Counted from the stretch's first letter, positions 22,508 to 35,284 are shown. The stretch: DNA of 64,000 nt from Actinostola sp. cb2023 (GCA_033675265.1 JAUJYZ010000586.1:661501-725500), one strand, 5' to 3'. Numbers and translations are program-made. Notes: generated by a model not told the origin, from the sequence alone.

Positions 22508-25500
22508 GTAAGGGAATTGGCAATTTATATGAATCCACCAGAAATATAACTCTCATCTTGAAGCCTGGATCTTCAACTACTAATGTTATATTATTATTTC
22601 ATACGTTACTCTTATTTAAGATAATTATCAGGCTTTTAATTGTCGTCAATCACTAATTTTTGCTCAATTACTGCCTGTTTTCTCATTTGATATTGTTGCC
22701 ATTTCTCTCACATCTAGTATTTAATTCTCTTAATTAAAATACATGAGGCTGAATGGGAAAGGATTGAGGAATGCTGACAGTGCATGTGAGGAAATTATTA
22801 TGCCAGTGTAGACGGTAAAATTATTTCTATTCCACTCATGAATGCATCATTTTCTCTTTCCCATCATTTTACCATATAAGGTCAAGAGTGAGTGAAAACA
22901 GAGCAGAAATAATGCTGAACTTGAATGAACTAAGACATAAACAAATACAATGCATACATGTACATGTATATATAGATTCTTTGTGTGTACAGTGTAGGTT
23001 TCACTGTTTGAAGATGAACAAAGTTTCATCTACACGATTTTGAAGTTTAATATGACTCTGAAGCTTTTGGGTCAATTGACCCATCGTACTGTACTAGCTG
23101 TATTCATGTTATTTGTCTCATTCACTTCATTTAGTTTTACTCATTCATATTTCCTCACATGTATGTGTACTAATCTTAATTTCATTGAATCATTTGGGTT
23201 TTTACTTTCATGATTTATTTTCATTCAAACATTCATGCGTTCATCCATCCAGTCATGACCGGAGTAATTACCGTAGTTATCTTTGTGTTATTGTTGTGGT
23301 TCTCTATGCTACTTTGATAGTGCATGCATATTTGCACGCATATATACAGTAGTCCGTTGTAGCTTGCACATTCCTACCATTGAAATTTGTTGTTTTGTAT
23401 ATGTGATAAGGAAGCATTCCACTATTTCCCTGATGATGCCAGGTCAATTGACCCAAAAGCTTGGAGTCAATTGAAACTTCAAAAATGTGTAGATGAAACT
23501 TTGTTTATCTTCTAATAATATAGCCTGATTTTCAGATGGCTCATGTGTCTGACACATTCATGAGCCATCTGAAAATCAGGCTACTAATAATATACATGAA
23601 AAAAATACTCGATTCTGATTGGCTTAGAGCAGTGCAGTTGAAAAGTAATTTGCACTGCAGTTAATTGCACTGCAGTGCAAATTATTATTTTTTCATGAAT
23701 ATTATTAATTGGTAATCATATGATTTCTCGTTCAATTTGGAATAATTTGCACTCATGTGTTTTTCAAAGATTGATACTCTTTGAAAACCACACTTGTGCA
23801 AATTATTTCCAAATTGAACTCGAAACCGTATGATTCCCTCTACTAATTAATACAATGCAGTGGAATGATAATTCCCTTAATAGTCACAGACAGTTCACAC
23901 TTGGGGCTTTGAAAAATAATACAGAACTCATGAAATATCCACACATTAATTATCTGTGCGGCAAACCATTTAATAAGCTGTATACGTTTGTAGTTATACA
24001 TGCACAGTGTTATGCAACTCTTCCTTGGGTTGTGTAATTCCTCAAAAGTTTATCACGAATAAATATATATTGTTCTTCTTTAGGTTCAAATAGCAGTTCA
24101 AATGTAGACGGAGCTATGGCATCAATATCATCATTACCGACCATCCCGACTCCTAGTAGCGACTGTAGTAAAACAGAAGATAGACAACCTACCGTTGAAC
24201 CTGGTCCCTCTGACGATACAAAGGACAAAAGTAAAACGAAAAGAAATAGATGCTTCTCGTGCCGAAAGAAAGTGGGACTAACTGGTAAGAAGCTGTTTGA
24301 ACTGCCCCATTATCTTGTAACTTAGGCTTGGGGTCATTTCACGGTATTTTGGACAAAAATAATAATAAATGAAATAGGTAAACAATGATTAGAATCCACT
24401 TCTTCAATAAGCAGAATAGCTCAAGTTTATGATTAAAAAAAAAACAATACATCATTGTGCTAACATTCATTGAAAAAATGAACTCTGATTACGAGAAAAG
24501 GGTTCAACTGTGTTACGGAGGGGAAAATGCATTTTTCTCTTTATTTCAAGATATATGATTAACTCAACCATTCCATCTATGTAGCCATATTGTATCAGGC
24601 ATGTGTTATCATAAAATAAGGGATATTTTTTAGAAATGATTGCAAGCAGGAATTAGGAACCCAAGCAAAATGCTGTTTTCCCCTCCGTAACAATATTAGG
24701 TAAAAAAGTTATCATTATAGCTACATCTTTGAGCTTAAATCTCTGGCATTTTGATTCCTTCCAATTTAGAGGGGGGGTGTACAGATGAGCCATATTTGCC
24801 TTCAATGTCTTTTTGTTTGCTTGGAATATTATGACATGAAAAAGTGTTACGGAGGGGAAAATTTGTTACGGAGGGGAATATATGTTATACAAAAGGAAAA
24901 TATCTGTTTGATATTTCAACTGTAGTTTACACATTTGTGTTTAAATAGCCAGTTTGTAAAGTAGTATTGATTTAACAGTCACCTATAGCCTTTATAAAGG
25001 CGTACAATTTCTTTGTGCTTTTCCATGTTTTGGGTACCCTGTGTCTAAAATAGGGCATTTCCTCTTATTGAAAGCCAGACTATTTCCATTTCTTTTTAAA
25101 ACTTTTAAAATACAAAGTTTGATCAATCCTGCATAGTATGACATGCACTTACTTATATTTTAAAAGTGGATTAACAGTTTAGTAGCTGTGTACTCTAGCT
25201 GATGACCTTAAGCTACTGTCCAGAGTGTTTAATTATTATTAAGACAAGGTACATATACTTTATTCAGTATGTTAATTGAAGAAACATGTCCTTAATCCAA
25301 GAGTATACTAAAAAGTCTTATCTTCAAGTGTTTAGTAGTGTTTTCTTTGGCAATTTACATGACGGACAAAACGTTCCCCTCCGTAACTTCCCCTCCGTAA
25401 CTTCCCCTCCGTAACACTACCACCCTTGACATTTAGCTCTACAGAGAAACAGCATTGACAGATAGTATTTTTATTTTCATAATTTTAGAATGTCATCTAG

Positions 25501-26563
25501 TTGAGAAATAAGAAAAATCAAAAGCAAGGCTTTAAGATATTGCAATTTCAGAGAGTTTTCAAGATGAAAAATGACAACTAAAAATTACATATTTTCTGTT
25601 CCCCTCCGTAACACAAACTATTTACCTGCTGAACTATACAGATATATGTGAAATCGTATTCAGTCTTATTCTATTTTGTAGTATATATGAATATGTACAA
25701 TGTATGATATCATGAACAAAGTTCAGAAATTGATTTCATAATTACATAGTAACAGTCAATTAAAATAGTTTGTCTTCCCCTCCGTAACATTTCAAATACC
25801 GTGAAATGACCCCTTGAGTAACTTCCACATAGATTCCCTCTCTTAGATGTATCATCTCTAATACTAGGGCTATAGAATGGTCAAATCCTAGACTTGCCGA
25901 GACGCCAAGATACTTGTTTAAAATCCTAGCCCGAGACTTCACTATTCTGTGTGAAATTTGAAAATTCGAGATTTCGAGCTGCATATTGCTTTTTACGAAA
26001 TCCGGAATCCAAGACTCTTTCCTGGAACGCCAAGGTTTCGAGATTTGCTCAGATTTTGCCAAGACCCAGTATATTTCAGAGACCATTCTATAACCCTAAT
26101 ACTGTACCATGTGGTCCATGAAAGAACAGAGTAAAGGCTGTTTGCATGATGGCATCATATACATGTACTACAACAACCAGAATACTTTGTCCATTTTCTC
26201 ACCAATAATATTGTCTTACTACTCTCATATGCATCTCCTCATGTTGGAATACAAATCTGAATAAGAAAGAAAATTCCCAAAGCATTCTGGTAGTTGTAGC
26301 TATACGTCAAATAATGCCATCATGAAAATTGCCTATCCAGACATGCTCCAGGAGGATGTTGATATTAATCAGAGATCAAGTACGTTGTTCTAAGTATTCT
26401 TATTGTTCTTTCAGGTTTTGAGTGTCGATGTGGTAATGTATTCTGTGGACTTCATAGATATTCCGATAAACACGATTGTACGTTTGACTACAAAGCAGAA
26501 GGTCGGGCCAAGATAACCAAAGATAATCCAGTCATCCTGGCTGAAAAAATACAAAAGATTTAA
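22330..26563 (+). CDS. A20/AN1 zinc-finger protein, ZFAND5/ZFAND6 type
   Basis: Coding exons 22330-22507, 24084-24284 and 26415-26563 join in phase 1 at both junctions, giving 528 nt or 175 residues plus stop. Residues about 8-38 form an A20-type finger ([20 protein letters not shown] followed by CF). A Ser/Thr/Pro-rich disordered middle follows. The C-terminal AN1 finger begins [15 protein letters not shown] and continues [19 protein letters not shown]; the end is AEKIQKI. Length and order match the ZFAND5/ZNF216 and ZFAND6/AWP1 family. In that family A20 binds ubiquitin and the AN1 protein links ubiquitinated substrates to the proteasome or modulates NF-kB signalling. All zinc-ligand Cys and His are present. 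The ATG follows acceptor TTTTCCCAG at 22321, so the 5' UTR is spliced. I cannot separate ZFAND5 from ZFAND6. Confidence 0.93.
23003..23515. mobile_element. Foldback element in intron of the ZFAND-type gene
   Basis: Arms of about 75 bp: AACAAAGTTTCATCTACACG continuing to AGCTTTTGGGTCAATTGACC on the left, and the inverse on the right (GGTCAATTGACCCAAAAGCT continuing to GTGTAGATGAAACTTTGTTT). The interior is AT-rich and non-coding. Confidence 0.65.
23521..23582. other. Short palindrome (TAGCCTGATTTTCAGATGGC)
   Basis: A 62-bp hairpin with arms TAGCCTGATTTTCAGATGGC and its inverse and a small loop. Similar sequence (GTCTGAAAATCAGGCTAA) occurs at 46938 and 51569, so it belongs to a dispersed family. 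Confidence 0.75.
24084..24284 (+). CDS. ZFAND-type gene, middle exon
   Basis: Acceptor TTCTTCTTTAG, donor ACTG|GTAAGA. It encodes the Ser/Thr/Pro linker and the first half of the AN1 finger up to KKVGLTG. The intron inside the AN1 finger is filled by a 1.48 kb transposon. Confidence 0.92.
24331..25812. mobile_element. Non-autonomous DNA transposon with GTTACGGAGGGG subterminal repeats
   Basis: The ends GGGTCATTTCACGGTATTT (24331) and the inverse at 25794-25812 are perfect 19-bp inverted repeats. CTTG flanks both sides (24327-24330, 25813-25816), a possible 4-bp target duplication. Nine copies of GTTACGGAGGGG lie inside: forward at about 24514, 24847 and 24865; inverted at about 24682, at three tandem sites near 25375-25415, and near 25602 and 25777. 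No transposase frame. It lies in the intron that splits the AN1 finger. Confidence 0.75.
25857..26103. mobile_element. MITE with AGGGCTATAGAATGGTC ends
   Basis: The ends ATACTAGGGCTATAGAATGG and the inverse of the right end ACCATTCTATAACCCTAATA pair with a few mismatches. The arms extend inward (GAGACGCCAAG, CTTGGCGT-type words). Confidence 0.55.
26127..26335. mobile_element. MITE with inverted arms
   Basis: The left arm (TTTGCATGATGGCATCATAT, CTACAACAACCAGAATACTTTG) is roughly inverted at 26277-26335 (CATTCTGGTAGTTGTAG, ATAATGCCATCATGAAAATTG). Confidence 0.5.
26415..26563 (+). CDS. ZFAND-type gene, last exon with AN1 finger end
   Basis: Acceptor TTGTTCTTTCAG. It encodes [15 protein letters not shown], then the conserved tail and stop TAA at 26561. 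A possible poly(A) signal AATAAA is at 26670-26675. Confidence 0.93.
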
Positions 26564-27904
26564 GATTTCTACTAAAAAAAGACAGACTTTTTAGGATCAA
26601 GGAACATTGAGAAATCTGGCTAAATCTGGCTAAATATATATCACGCAAACCATAATTCCTTGATGTCGCAATAAACTTTTGGTGGTAAATTTTCAGCAGA
26701 GTCTTTAGTAGAGAAACAGGTTTGGAAAACTAGATTGACAGGATTTACTGGTTTGACATTTCCTTTTGTTTCCATTGGTAATCAGTAACTCCTTTTCAAC
26801 AGTACACTGGAACTATGAAACTGGTTTTGTAAGCCAATTGGAGTTTCTATGAACAGTTGTAGAGGAACTGGATCAATTCTATTACATACTAAATAATATC
26901 AGCGAGATGTTATTTAAATAAGGCACTTTTTAATGAGATTCTGTTCTGTTTTCTATATTTTTTCAAAGAAGCACCATATTTTGCAATTTTTTTGTTGCGA
27001 GGGTCGGACAAGTGTTAAGCATTTGAACACAATCTATTAAAAAGTGTCTTGTTAGTTCATGTTTAAGATCTCATTGTACATGGGTTAACAGTGACGAATA
27101 GTTAGTTCTTGTTTCATAACTACTCCAATTTATGTTCCGATATTATTGACAATCATCACCTAAAGTTGCTTTACTTGAAGATATTCAGTAAAGCACTCGG
27201 GTTGATATTGTCTCTTTTGCATTGATTAAGGGTGCTATCCATTTGGCTGGACTGGCCGGTCTGTCTGTCCGCTGGTTTTGAGATTATAACTAAAGCACCT
27301 GTAATCTTGAACACGGATGACAGGATGCTGAAAAAGGACAACCTTGATACCACGCAGGTCTCAATTCTCAGACCTTCCAGACTGACTAGCAGACAGATGG
27401 GAAAGTGCCTTTAGTCATTGAAAACATCTCTCTGCTATCATTGTTATAAGGTTGCTGATATCTTTAGGTTTTTTTTATATTATATTATTACTAATTCTCC
27501 AGGGGGGTAGGGTGGAAGACTCATTGGGGATGGGGTACAGATTTGAACACTACCAAAAGTTGAATTTTTGAATCTTTAAAATAAAGATGAATTAATATTA
27601 CTATTAGCTACACATCCATGAAATAATTGTATATATACATACCACAGTGTATTGCCGTCACTACATGAATACCATGTAAACAGCTTCATTGTCTGATAAA
27701 GCAATGTTTACTAAGCTTAATAGTCAGAGTAGTCATTCCACTAAACACAAGGGACATCTTTGCTGTGCGAAGCTAACAATGTAGCCAATTTTGATGTATT
27801 TGTGGTCTGTTGCCAATCAATTGTTTTAAGTCATATTACATTAAACGTGGTTACACTTGTTCCCGATGCACAGTAAATAGTACTATAATGACTATTTTTG
27901 TAGT
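26564..27904 (+). other. 3' UTR and flank of the ZFAND-type gene
   Basis: AT-rich sequence without recognised genes. The AATAAA at 26670 is the first candidate poly(A) signal. Confidence 0.4.
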
Positions 27905-28050
27905 AGAGTGCAATTTAGAAAAGCGTGAAATAGTACTAACTTTAAATAGTACTAAATAGTGCTATTTGTATTGTTTTCTATTGTTTCATTAGTGCTATTT
28001 AGTACTAATTAGTTCTTTAGTTTTCAAGCTTTTCTAATTTGCACTCTACT
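27905..28050. mobile_element. MITE, AGAGTGCAAATTAGAAAAGC family
   Basis: Left AGAGTGCAATTTAGAAAAGC and right GCTTTTCTAATTTGCACTCT form terminal inverted repeats. The interior is built of AATAGTACTAAATAGTGCTA words. The same family is clustered at 34.5-35.2 kb. Confidence 0.7.
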
Positions 28051-28789
28051 ATTTAGTTGTATTTTGTTTGTTACTTCATGGGTCACTGACATTACTAACC
28101 TAGTCGTCAATCACACAATTATAAATTGTTATTATTAGAGCTTATAACTACACCAAATGAATTACTAGAACATTACTGTACTCACGGCTACAATCTTGTT
28201 TGTGCTATATCAGATGTTGGGAGAACTATTTACTATAAATAATAATAATAATAATAATAATAATATTGAAAGGCATGTTTGTTTATTAAACTAAAACATT
28301 TTTACAAAGTTTACAGTAGTTTTGTCTCATTCTTTTTGCAACCAAATGAACACTTTTTCTATTAATATTTTTATAGTTTATAATATTCGATTTTTATTTG
28401 ATTTGATTAATGTTGCTAGTTATGTAAGAGCATAGAGTCAATAGTATTATGCTCCCAATACTTATTATTATTATTAACCAACTTTATGTGGCATTATTAT
28501 TCCACTCGTGCGTCATTTTACCATATAAGGTCAAGAGAACGCCCCAAATATGGCAGTGTATTACACAGTGGCGCGCGGGAACGAAGGCAAAATATACAAT
28601 TAGTGGAATAAGAACATTTCACTCATTCACTCTACCGACAAAATACTACGGATCTCGTAGGCCCCGCGCCTATTGTCGTACGAACCAGTGCAAACGTAAA
28701 CAGTGCCCAACAAGCTTTGACCGAGTTTTGCGCATGTCAGTGCACAAGCAGCTTACCCACTGAATACTCTCCAATGGGGGAAGGGTACT
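28051..28789. other. AT-rich spacer, no gene seen
   Basis: Includes (AAT)n at 28241-28264. A short motif CATTTTACCATATAAGGTCAAGAG at 28513 recurs near 22865. No coding exon recognised. Confidence 0.4.
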
Positions 28790-29151
28790 ACCATACATAC
28801 TTCCAAGCTCCAAGAACTTTAGTTTTGGGCCATTTTTGATCATTTTGCATGTGCTATAATAGTCCATCAAAAATCGTCATTTTGTACCATTTTTGCGAAT
28901 TTTGCATGGGCTGATGATAGTCCATCAAAAATCGTGAATTTGGGCCATTTTTGCGCATTTTGTATGCGCGTTATATATAGTCCATCAAAAATCGTGACTT
29001 TGGGCCATTTTTCATTTTTGAGCATTTTATATGCGCGCTATATATAGTCCATCAAAAATCGATATTTTGGGCCATTTTTGAGCATTTCTCATGGGCTATA
29101 GTCCATCAAAAATTGTCATTTGGGTTCATTTTTGAGCATTTTGCATGGGCT

Positions 29152-30186
29152 ATACGGAATCTTTCATATGAATGTTTGTGAGCCCAAATCTCGAGATCAA
29201 CTCCTGCGGTAAAGAACATTTCGTTTGATCAGAATTATGATAAGTAGCTAAGCCTTAGGGAATGATAGTAACACAATGAAAGACATGCGTCTTTTTACAA
29301 GATCTTTAGACACAACAAGTTAATTAGGCTCTTTGTAATGTGACAATAAACACTCATTAGTTGCGCTTTCCCTCAGGATTTCAGGCATCGTATTTGCACA
29401 ACAATGACCATTGTTCAGATAGACTAGCTAAACTTGTCGTCCAAATCAGTAAGCGGGCTCAATAGCTTAGCAGGGACAGTTCTTGATGGCTTAGGATCCG
29501 ACTGCTCCCTCCCTCTTTGAATGCTAAGTTGATTGATGTACTGCTCGATAGCGCGGATTGGGCAGAAATCTTCATCCTATACGTAACATACGGTGACTCA
29601 GCATTAACGTCTGGGTGTATGGTCGATTTTTGAAGAATTTCCCGGCATGCTTTGCTCATTTCAAACTTGGGGTCGCGAGTTCGACTCCCAGTCATGACAC
29701 TTTTTTTTTTTTCCTTTTAAATCTAATAACATTGTTTTATAGATAATTTCCTATTGAAAGGAATTATTTAAGCTGGTAAAATAATAATAATTCATTTACA
29801 TATTTCTATAACTGTTCGAGTTAGGTATATCCGTGTTGCCATGGTGACATACATACCATTTTTGTAGAACACTTCAGGCTCCAATGGGAAAATCTTTAAT
29901 GATGTGATACCAGTTCGTATCTACACGTAACAAGGGAAATTATTGTTATATTTATTATACAGAATAGAGTATGTACCAAAACATTGTCTGAAAATTTATT
30001 TCGCGCGCCGTATTTATATCGTTATTGAGAAAGGTGGGTACAGTTCTGGACTAAAAATCCTAAAATCAACGACGACGTCAACCAGAAGTGTAAATAACTT
30101 CTGTTCGGGATTTCGTACATTAGATATTTAGTCCTAACCTAAGCTTGTACAGGTTACTTCATCCAAAAGGAATACCGCCTTTTTGC
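29152..30186 (+). repeat. 1 kb unit embedded in the satellite, copy 1
   Basis: From CTATACGGAATCTTTCATAT to TTTTTGCATGGACCATAGTC, nearly identical to 32994-34062. It contains a pol III A-box match TAGCTTAGCAGG (29463-29474), a B-box-like AGTTCGACTCC (29679-29689) and a T12 run (29701-29712). The box spacing of about 205 bp is far longer than in a tRNA. No protein frame recognised. Confidence 0.75.
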
Positions 30187-32993
30187 ATGGACCATAGTCC
30201 ATCAAATTATCGTGATTTTGGACCATTTTTGAGCATTTTGCTTGTCCATCAAAAATCGTCATTTTGGGCCATTTTTAAGCATTTTGCATGGGCTATAAAA
30301 GTTCATCAAAAATCGTCATTTTGGGCCATTTTTGAGCATTTTCCATGGGCTATAGTCCATCAAAAATTGTCATTTTGGACATTTTTGCGCATTTTGAATG
30401 CGCGCTATATAGTCTATATCAAAAATCTTCAATTTGGGCCATTTTAGCGCATTTTGAATTGCATTTTGCACTTTCCATGTATCAAAAATCGTGATTTTGG
30501 GCCATTTTTGAGCATTTTGCATGGGCTATAGTCCATCAAATATCGTGATTTTGGGCCACTTTTGATTATTTTGCTGGGCAATCGTCTATCAAAAATCGTC
30601 ATTTTGCATGTTGAGCATTTTCCATATATATCCATCAAATATCGTGATTTTTGCAATCGTCTATCAAAAATCGTCATTTTCGGCCATTGTTGAGCATTTT
30701 CCATGGGCTATAGTCCATCAAAAATCGCCATTTTGTGCCATTTTTGCGCATTTCTCATGGGCTATGCCATCAAATATCGTCATTTTGGGCCATTTATGAG
30801 CATTTTCCATGGAATATAATCCATCAAATATCGTGATTTTGGACCATTTTTGAGCATTTTGCATGGAATATAATCCATCAAATATCGTGATTTTGGACCA
30901 TTTTTGAGCATTTTCCATAGCAATAGTCCATCAAATATCGTGATTTTGAGCTATTTTTGAGCATTTTGCATGGGCTATAGTCCATCAAAAATTGTCATTT
31001 TGGACATTTTTGCGCATTTTGTATGCGCGCTATATAGTCTATCAAAAATCTTCAATTTGGGCCATTTTAGCGCATTTTGCATTTTGCACTTTCCATGTAT
31101 CAAAAATCGTGATTTCGGGCCATTTTTGAGCATTTTGCATGGGCTATAGTCCATCAAATATCGTCATTTTGGGCCACTTGATTATTTTGCTGGGCAATCG
31201 TCTATCAAAAATCGTCATTTTCGGCCATTGTTGAGCATTTTCCATGGGCTATAGTCCATCAAAAATCGCCATTTTGTGCCATTTTTGCGCATTTCTCATG
31301 GGCTTTTTGCGCATTTTCATGGGCATGGGCATCCATCAAATATCGTCATTTTGGACCATTTTTGAGCATTTTCCATAGCAATAGTCCATCAAATATCGTG
31401 ATTTTGGGCCATTTTTGAGCATTTTGCATGGGCTATAGTCCATCAAAAATTGTCATTTTGGACATTTTTGCGCATTTTGTATGCGCGCTATATAGTCTAT
31501 CAAAAATCTTCAATTTGGGCCATTTTAGCGCATTTTGCATTTTGCACTTTCCATGTATCAAAAATCGTGATTTCGGGCCATTTTTGAGCATTTTGCATGG
31601 GCTATAGTCCATCAAATATCGTCATTTTGGGCCACTTGATTATTTTGCTGGGCAATCGTCTATCAAAAATCGTCATTTTCGGCCATTGTTGAGCATTTTC
31701 CATGGGCTATAGTCCATCAAATATCGTCATTTTGGGCCACTTGATTATTTTGCTGGGCAATCGTCTATCAAAAATCGTCATTTTCGGCCATTGTTGAGCA
31801 TTTTCCATGGGCTATAGTCCATCAAAAATCGCCATTTTGTGCCATTTTTGCGCATTTCTCATGGGCTATGCCATCAAATATCGTCATTTTGGGCCATTTT
31901 TGAGCATTTTGCATGGAATATAATCCATCAAATATCGTGATTTTGGACCATTTTTGAGCATTTTCCATAGCAATAGTCCATCAAATATCGTGATTTTGAG
32001 CTATTTTTGAGCATTTTGCATGGGCTATAGTCCATCAAATATCGTCATTTTGGGCCACTTGATTATTTTGCTGGGCAATCGTCTATCAAAAATCGTCATT
32101 TTCGGCCATTGTTGAGCATTTTCCATGGGCTATAGTCCATCAAAAATCGCCATTTTGTGCCATTTTTTTGCATATCAAAAATCGTGATTTCATTTTGGGC
32201 TATAGCCATTATCGTCATTTTGGGCATTTTTATGAGCATTTTCCATGTTGAGCATTTTCCATATAATCCATCAAATATCGTGATTTTGGACCATTTTTGA
32301 GCATTTTGCATGGAATATATCCATCAAATATCCATTTTTGAGCATTTTGCATGGAATATAATCCATCAAATCGTGATTTTGGACCATTTTTGAGCATTTT
32401 CCATAGCAATAGTCCATCAAATATCGTGATTTTGAGCTATTTTTGAGCATTTTGCATGGGCTATAGTCCATCAAAAATTGTCATTTTGGACATTTTTGCG
32501 CATTTTGTATGCGCGCTATATAGTCTATCAAAAATCTTCAATTTGGGCCATTTTAGCGCATTTTGCATTTTGCACTTTCCATGTATCAAAAATCGTGATT
32601 TTGGGCCATTTTTGAGCATTTTGCATGGGCTATAGTCCATCAAATATCGTCATTTTGGGCCACTTGATTATTTTGCTGGGCAATCGTCTATCAAAAATCG
32701 TCATTTTCGGCCATTGTTGAGCATTTTCCATGGGCTATAGTCCATCAAATATCGTCATTTTGGGCCACTTGATTATTTTGCTGGGCAATCGTCTATCAAA
32801 AATCGTCATTTTCGGCCATTGTTGAGCATTTTCCATGGGCTATATAGTCCATCAAATATCGTCATTTTGGGCCATTTTTGATTTTGGCATCGCATTTTGC
32901 ATGGGGCATTTTGCTGGGCTATCGTCCATCAAAATATAATCCATCCATCAAATATCGTGATTTTGGATCATTTTTGAGCATTTTGCATGGGCT

Positions 32994-34062
32994 ATACGGA
33001 ATCTTTCATATGAATGTTCGTGAGCCCAAATCTCGAGATCAACTCCTGCGGTAAAGAACATTTCGTTTGATCAGAATTATGATAAGTAGCTAAGCCTTAG
33101 GGAATGATAGTAACACAATGAAAGACATGCGTCTTTTTACAAGATCCGTTTAGACACAACAAGTTCATTAGGCTCTTTGTAATGTGACCATAAACACTCA
33201 TTAGTTGCGCTTTCCCTCAGGATTTCAGGCATCGTATTTGCACAACAATGACCATTGTTCAGATAGACTAGCTAAACTTGTCGTCCAAATCAGTAAGCGG
33301 GCTCAATAGCTTAGCAGGGACAGTTCTTGATGGCTTAGGATCCGACTGCTCCCTCCCTCTTTGAATGCTAAGTTGATTGATGTATACTGCTCGATAGCGC
33401 GGATGGAGCCGAAATCTTCATCCTATACGTAACATACGGTGACTCAGCATTAACGTCTGGGTGTATGGTCGATTTTTGAAGAATTTCCCGGCATGCTTTG
33501 CTCATTTCAAACTTGGGGTCGCGAGTTCGACTCCCAGTCATGATTCTTTTTTTTTTTTCCTTTTAAATCTAATAACATTGTTTTATAGATAATTTCCTAT
33601 TGAAAGGAATTATTTAAGCTGGTAAAATAATAATAATAATTCAATTACATATTTCAGGCTCCTGATATTTCTATAACTGTTCGAGTTAGGTATATCCGTG
33701 TTGCCATGGTGACATACATACCATGTTTGTAGAACACTTCCTCCAATGGGAAAAGCTTTAATGATGTGATACCAGTTCGTATCTACATCGCATAACAAGG
33801 GAAATTATTGTTATATTTATTATACAGAATAGAGTATGTACCAAAACATTGTCTGAAAATTTATTTCGCGCGCCGTATTTATATCGTTATTGAGAAAGGT
33901 GGGTACAGTTCTGGACTAAAAATCCTAACTAATCAACGACGGCTACGTCAACCGGAAGTGTAAATAACTTCTGTTCGGGATTTCGTACCTTAGATATTTA
34001 GTCCTAACAGCTTGTAGAGGTTACTTCATCCAAAGGGAATACCGCCTTTTTGCATGGACCAT
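32994..34062 (+). repeat. 1 kb unit embedded in the satellite, copy 2
   Basis: Same orientation and content as copy 1, with small indels (for example an extra block near 33650). The A box TAGCTTAGCAGG is at 33307-33318 and the T run starts at 33547. The start-to-start distance between copies is about 3.84 kb. Confidence 0.75.
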
Positions 34063-34255
34063 AGTCCATCAAATATCGTGATTTTGGGCCATTTTTTAGC
34101 ATTTTGCATGGGTATAGTCCATCAGAAATCGTGATTTTGGGCCATTTTTGAGCATTTTGCATGGGTCTAGTCCATCAAAAATCGTCATTTTGGGCCATTT
34201 TTGAGCATTTTGCATGGACTATATTCCATCAAAAATCGTCATTTTGGGTCATTTT

Positions 34256-34544
34256 GGAAAATCATCTTATAGATGATATCTAATGTATACTTATAGCCGT
34301 TGTAATTAGATTTTAAGCATTTAGCCCTGAAGACGCTTAGCTCGAAAGCTTGGCAGTTTTTTTAATTAAAACTAAGGTTGAAGATACAAATTTGTTGTCA
34401 TCTTATAGATGGCTTACTTGAGGGATTTCAAACTAAGGTTTGGTTTTTATAATATATGCGGTAGACTCTTCCAGGGTCGGAGTTGCAAAAATATTTCCCA
34501 CCCTCGGACACCCTTTTATATTTAGGACAAACAAAGCTACTTTT
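34256..34544. other. Spacer with possible retroelement tail
   Basis: Contains CCCTGAAGACGCTTAGCTCG followed by AAAGCTTGGCAG, which vaguely resembles the conserved 3' hairpins of some retroelements. No gene seen. Confidence 0.3.
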
Positions 34545-35213
34545 AGAGTAGAGTGCAAATTAGAAAAGCTTGAAAACTAAAGAACTAATTAGTACTAAAT
34601 AGCACTAATGAAACAATAGAAAACAATAGAAATAGCACTATTTAGTACTATTTAAAGTTAGTACTATTTCACGCTTTTCTAAATTGCACTCTATCTAGAT
34701 TGCAAACCATATGTCCGTGAAATAGTACTAAATAGTGTTATTTCTATTGTTTTCTATTGTTTCATCAGTGCTATTTAGTACTAATTAGTTAGTACTGTTT
34801 CACGGATATATGGTTTGCACTTTAGAAAAGCATGAAATAGTACCAAATAGTGATATTTCTATTGTATTCTATTGTTTCATTAGTGCTATTTAGTACTAAT
34901 TAGTTATTTAGTCTTCAAGTTTTCTAAATTGCACTCTAGTACTAGTGTTCCTAGAATGTACATTTGAGGTTAATTGATACTACTAAAGAGTCAATTAAAT
35001 ACAGTGCAATTTAGAAAAGTTTGAAATAGTACTAATTTATAGTACTAAAATTATAGTACTAAATAGTGCTAGAGTGCAATTTAGAAAAGCGTGAAATAGT
35101 ACTAACTTTAAATAGTACTAAATAGTGCTATTTCTATTGTTTTCTATTGTTTCATTAGTGCTATTTAGTACTAATTAGTTATTTAGTTTTCAAGCTTTTC
35201 TAAATTGTACTCT
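34545..35213. mobile_element. Cluster of AGAGTGCAAATTAGAAAAGC-family MITEs
   Basis: At least four units lie side by side or nested: about 34545-34694, 34697-34815 (ends GCAAACCATATGTCCGTGAA), 34812-34934 and 35070-35213. All share TATTTCTATTGTTTTCTATT and TAGTGCTATTTAGTACTAA interiors and end in inverted AGAGTGCAA-type repeats. Confidence 0.7.
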
Positions 35214-35284
35214 ACAGTGTTTTTGCTTGTTTTATTATTAAAGCAATTCGATGATATTTTGGTATTATTTGCCTCATGCAACTC

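Larger units (their letters stand above)
28790..34255 (+). repeat. Satellite region of about 54-bp units
   Basis: The typical unit joins AGTCCATCAAAAATCGTCAT, TTTGGGCCATTTTTGAGCAT and TTTGCATGGGCTAT. Three satellite blocks (28790-29151, about 30187-32993, about 34063-34255) are separated by two copies of a 1 kb element. Within the middle block longer sub-arrays repeat (for example 30975-31157, 31433-31615 and 32461-32643 are nearly identical), showing higher-order organisation. Open frames here are repeat artefacts. Confidence 0.9.
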
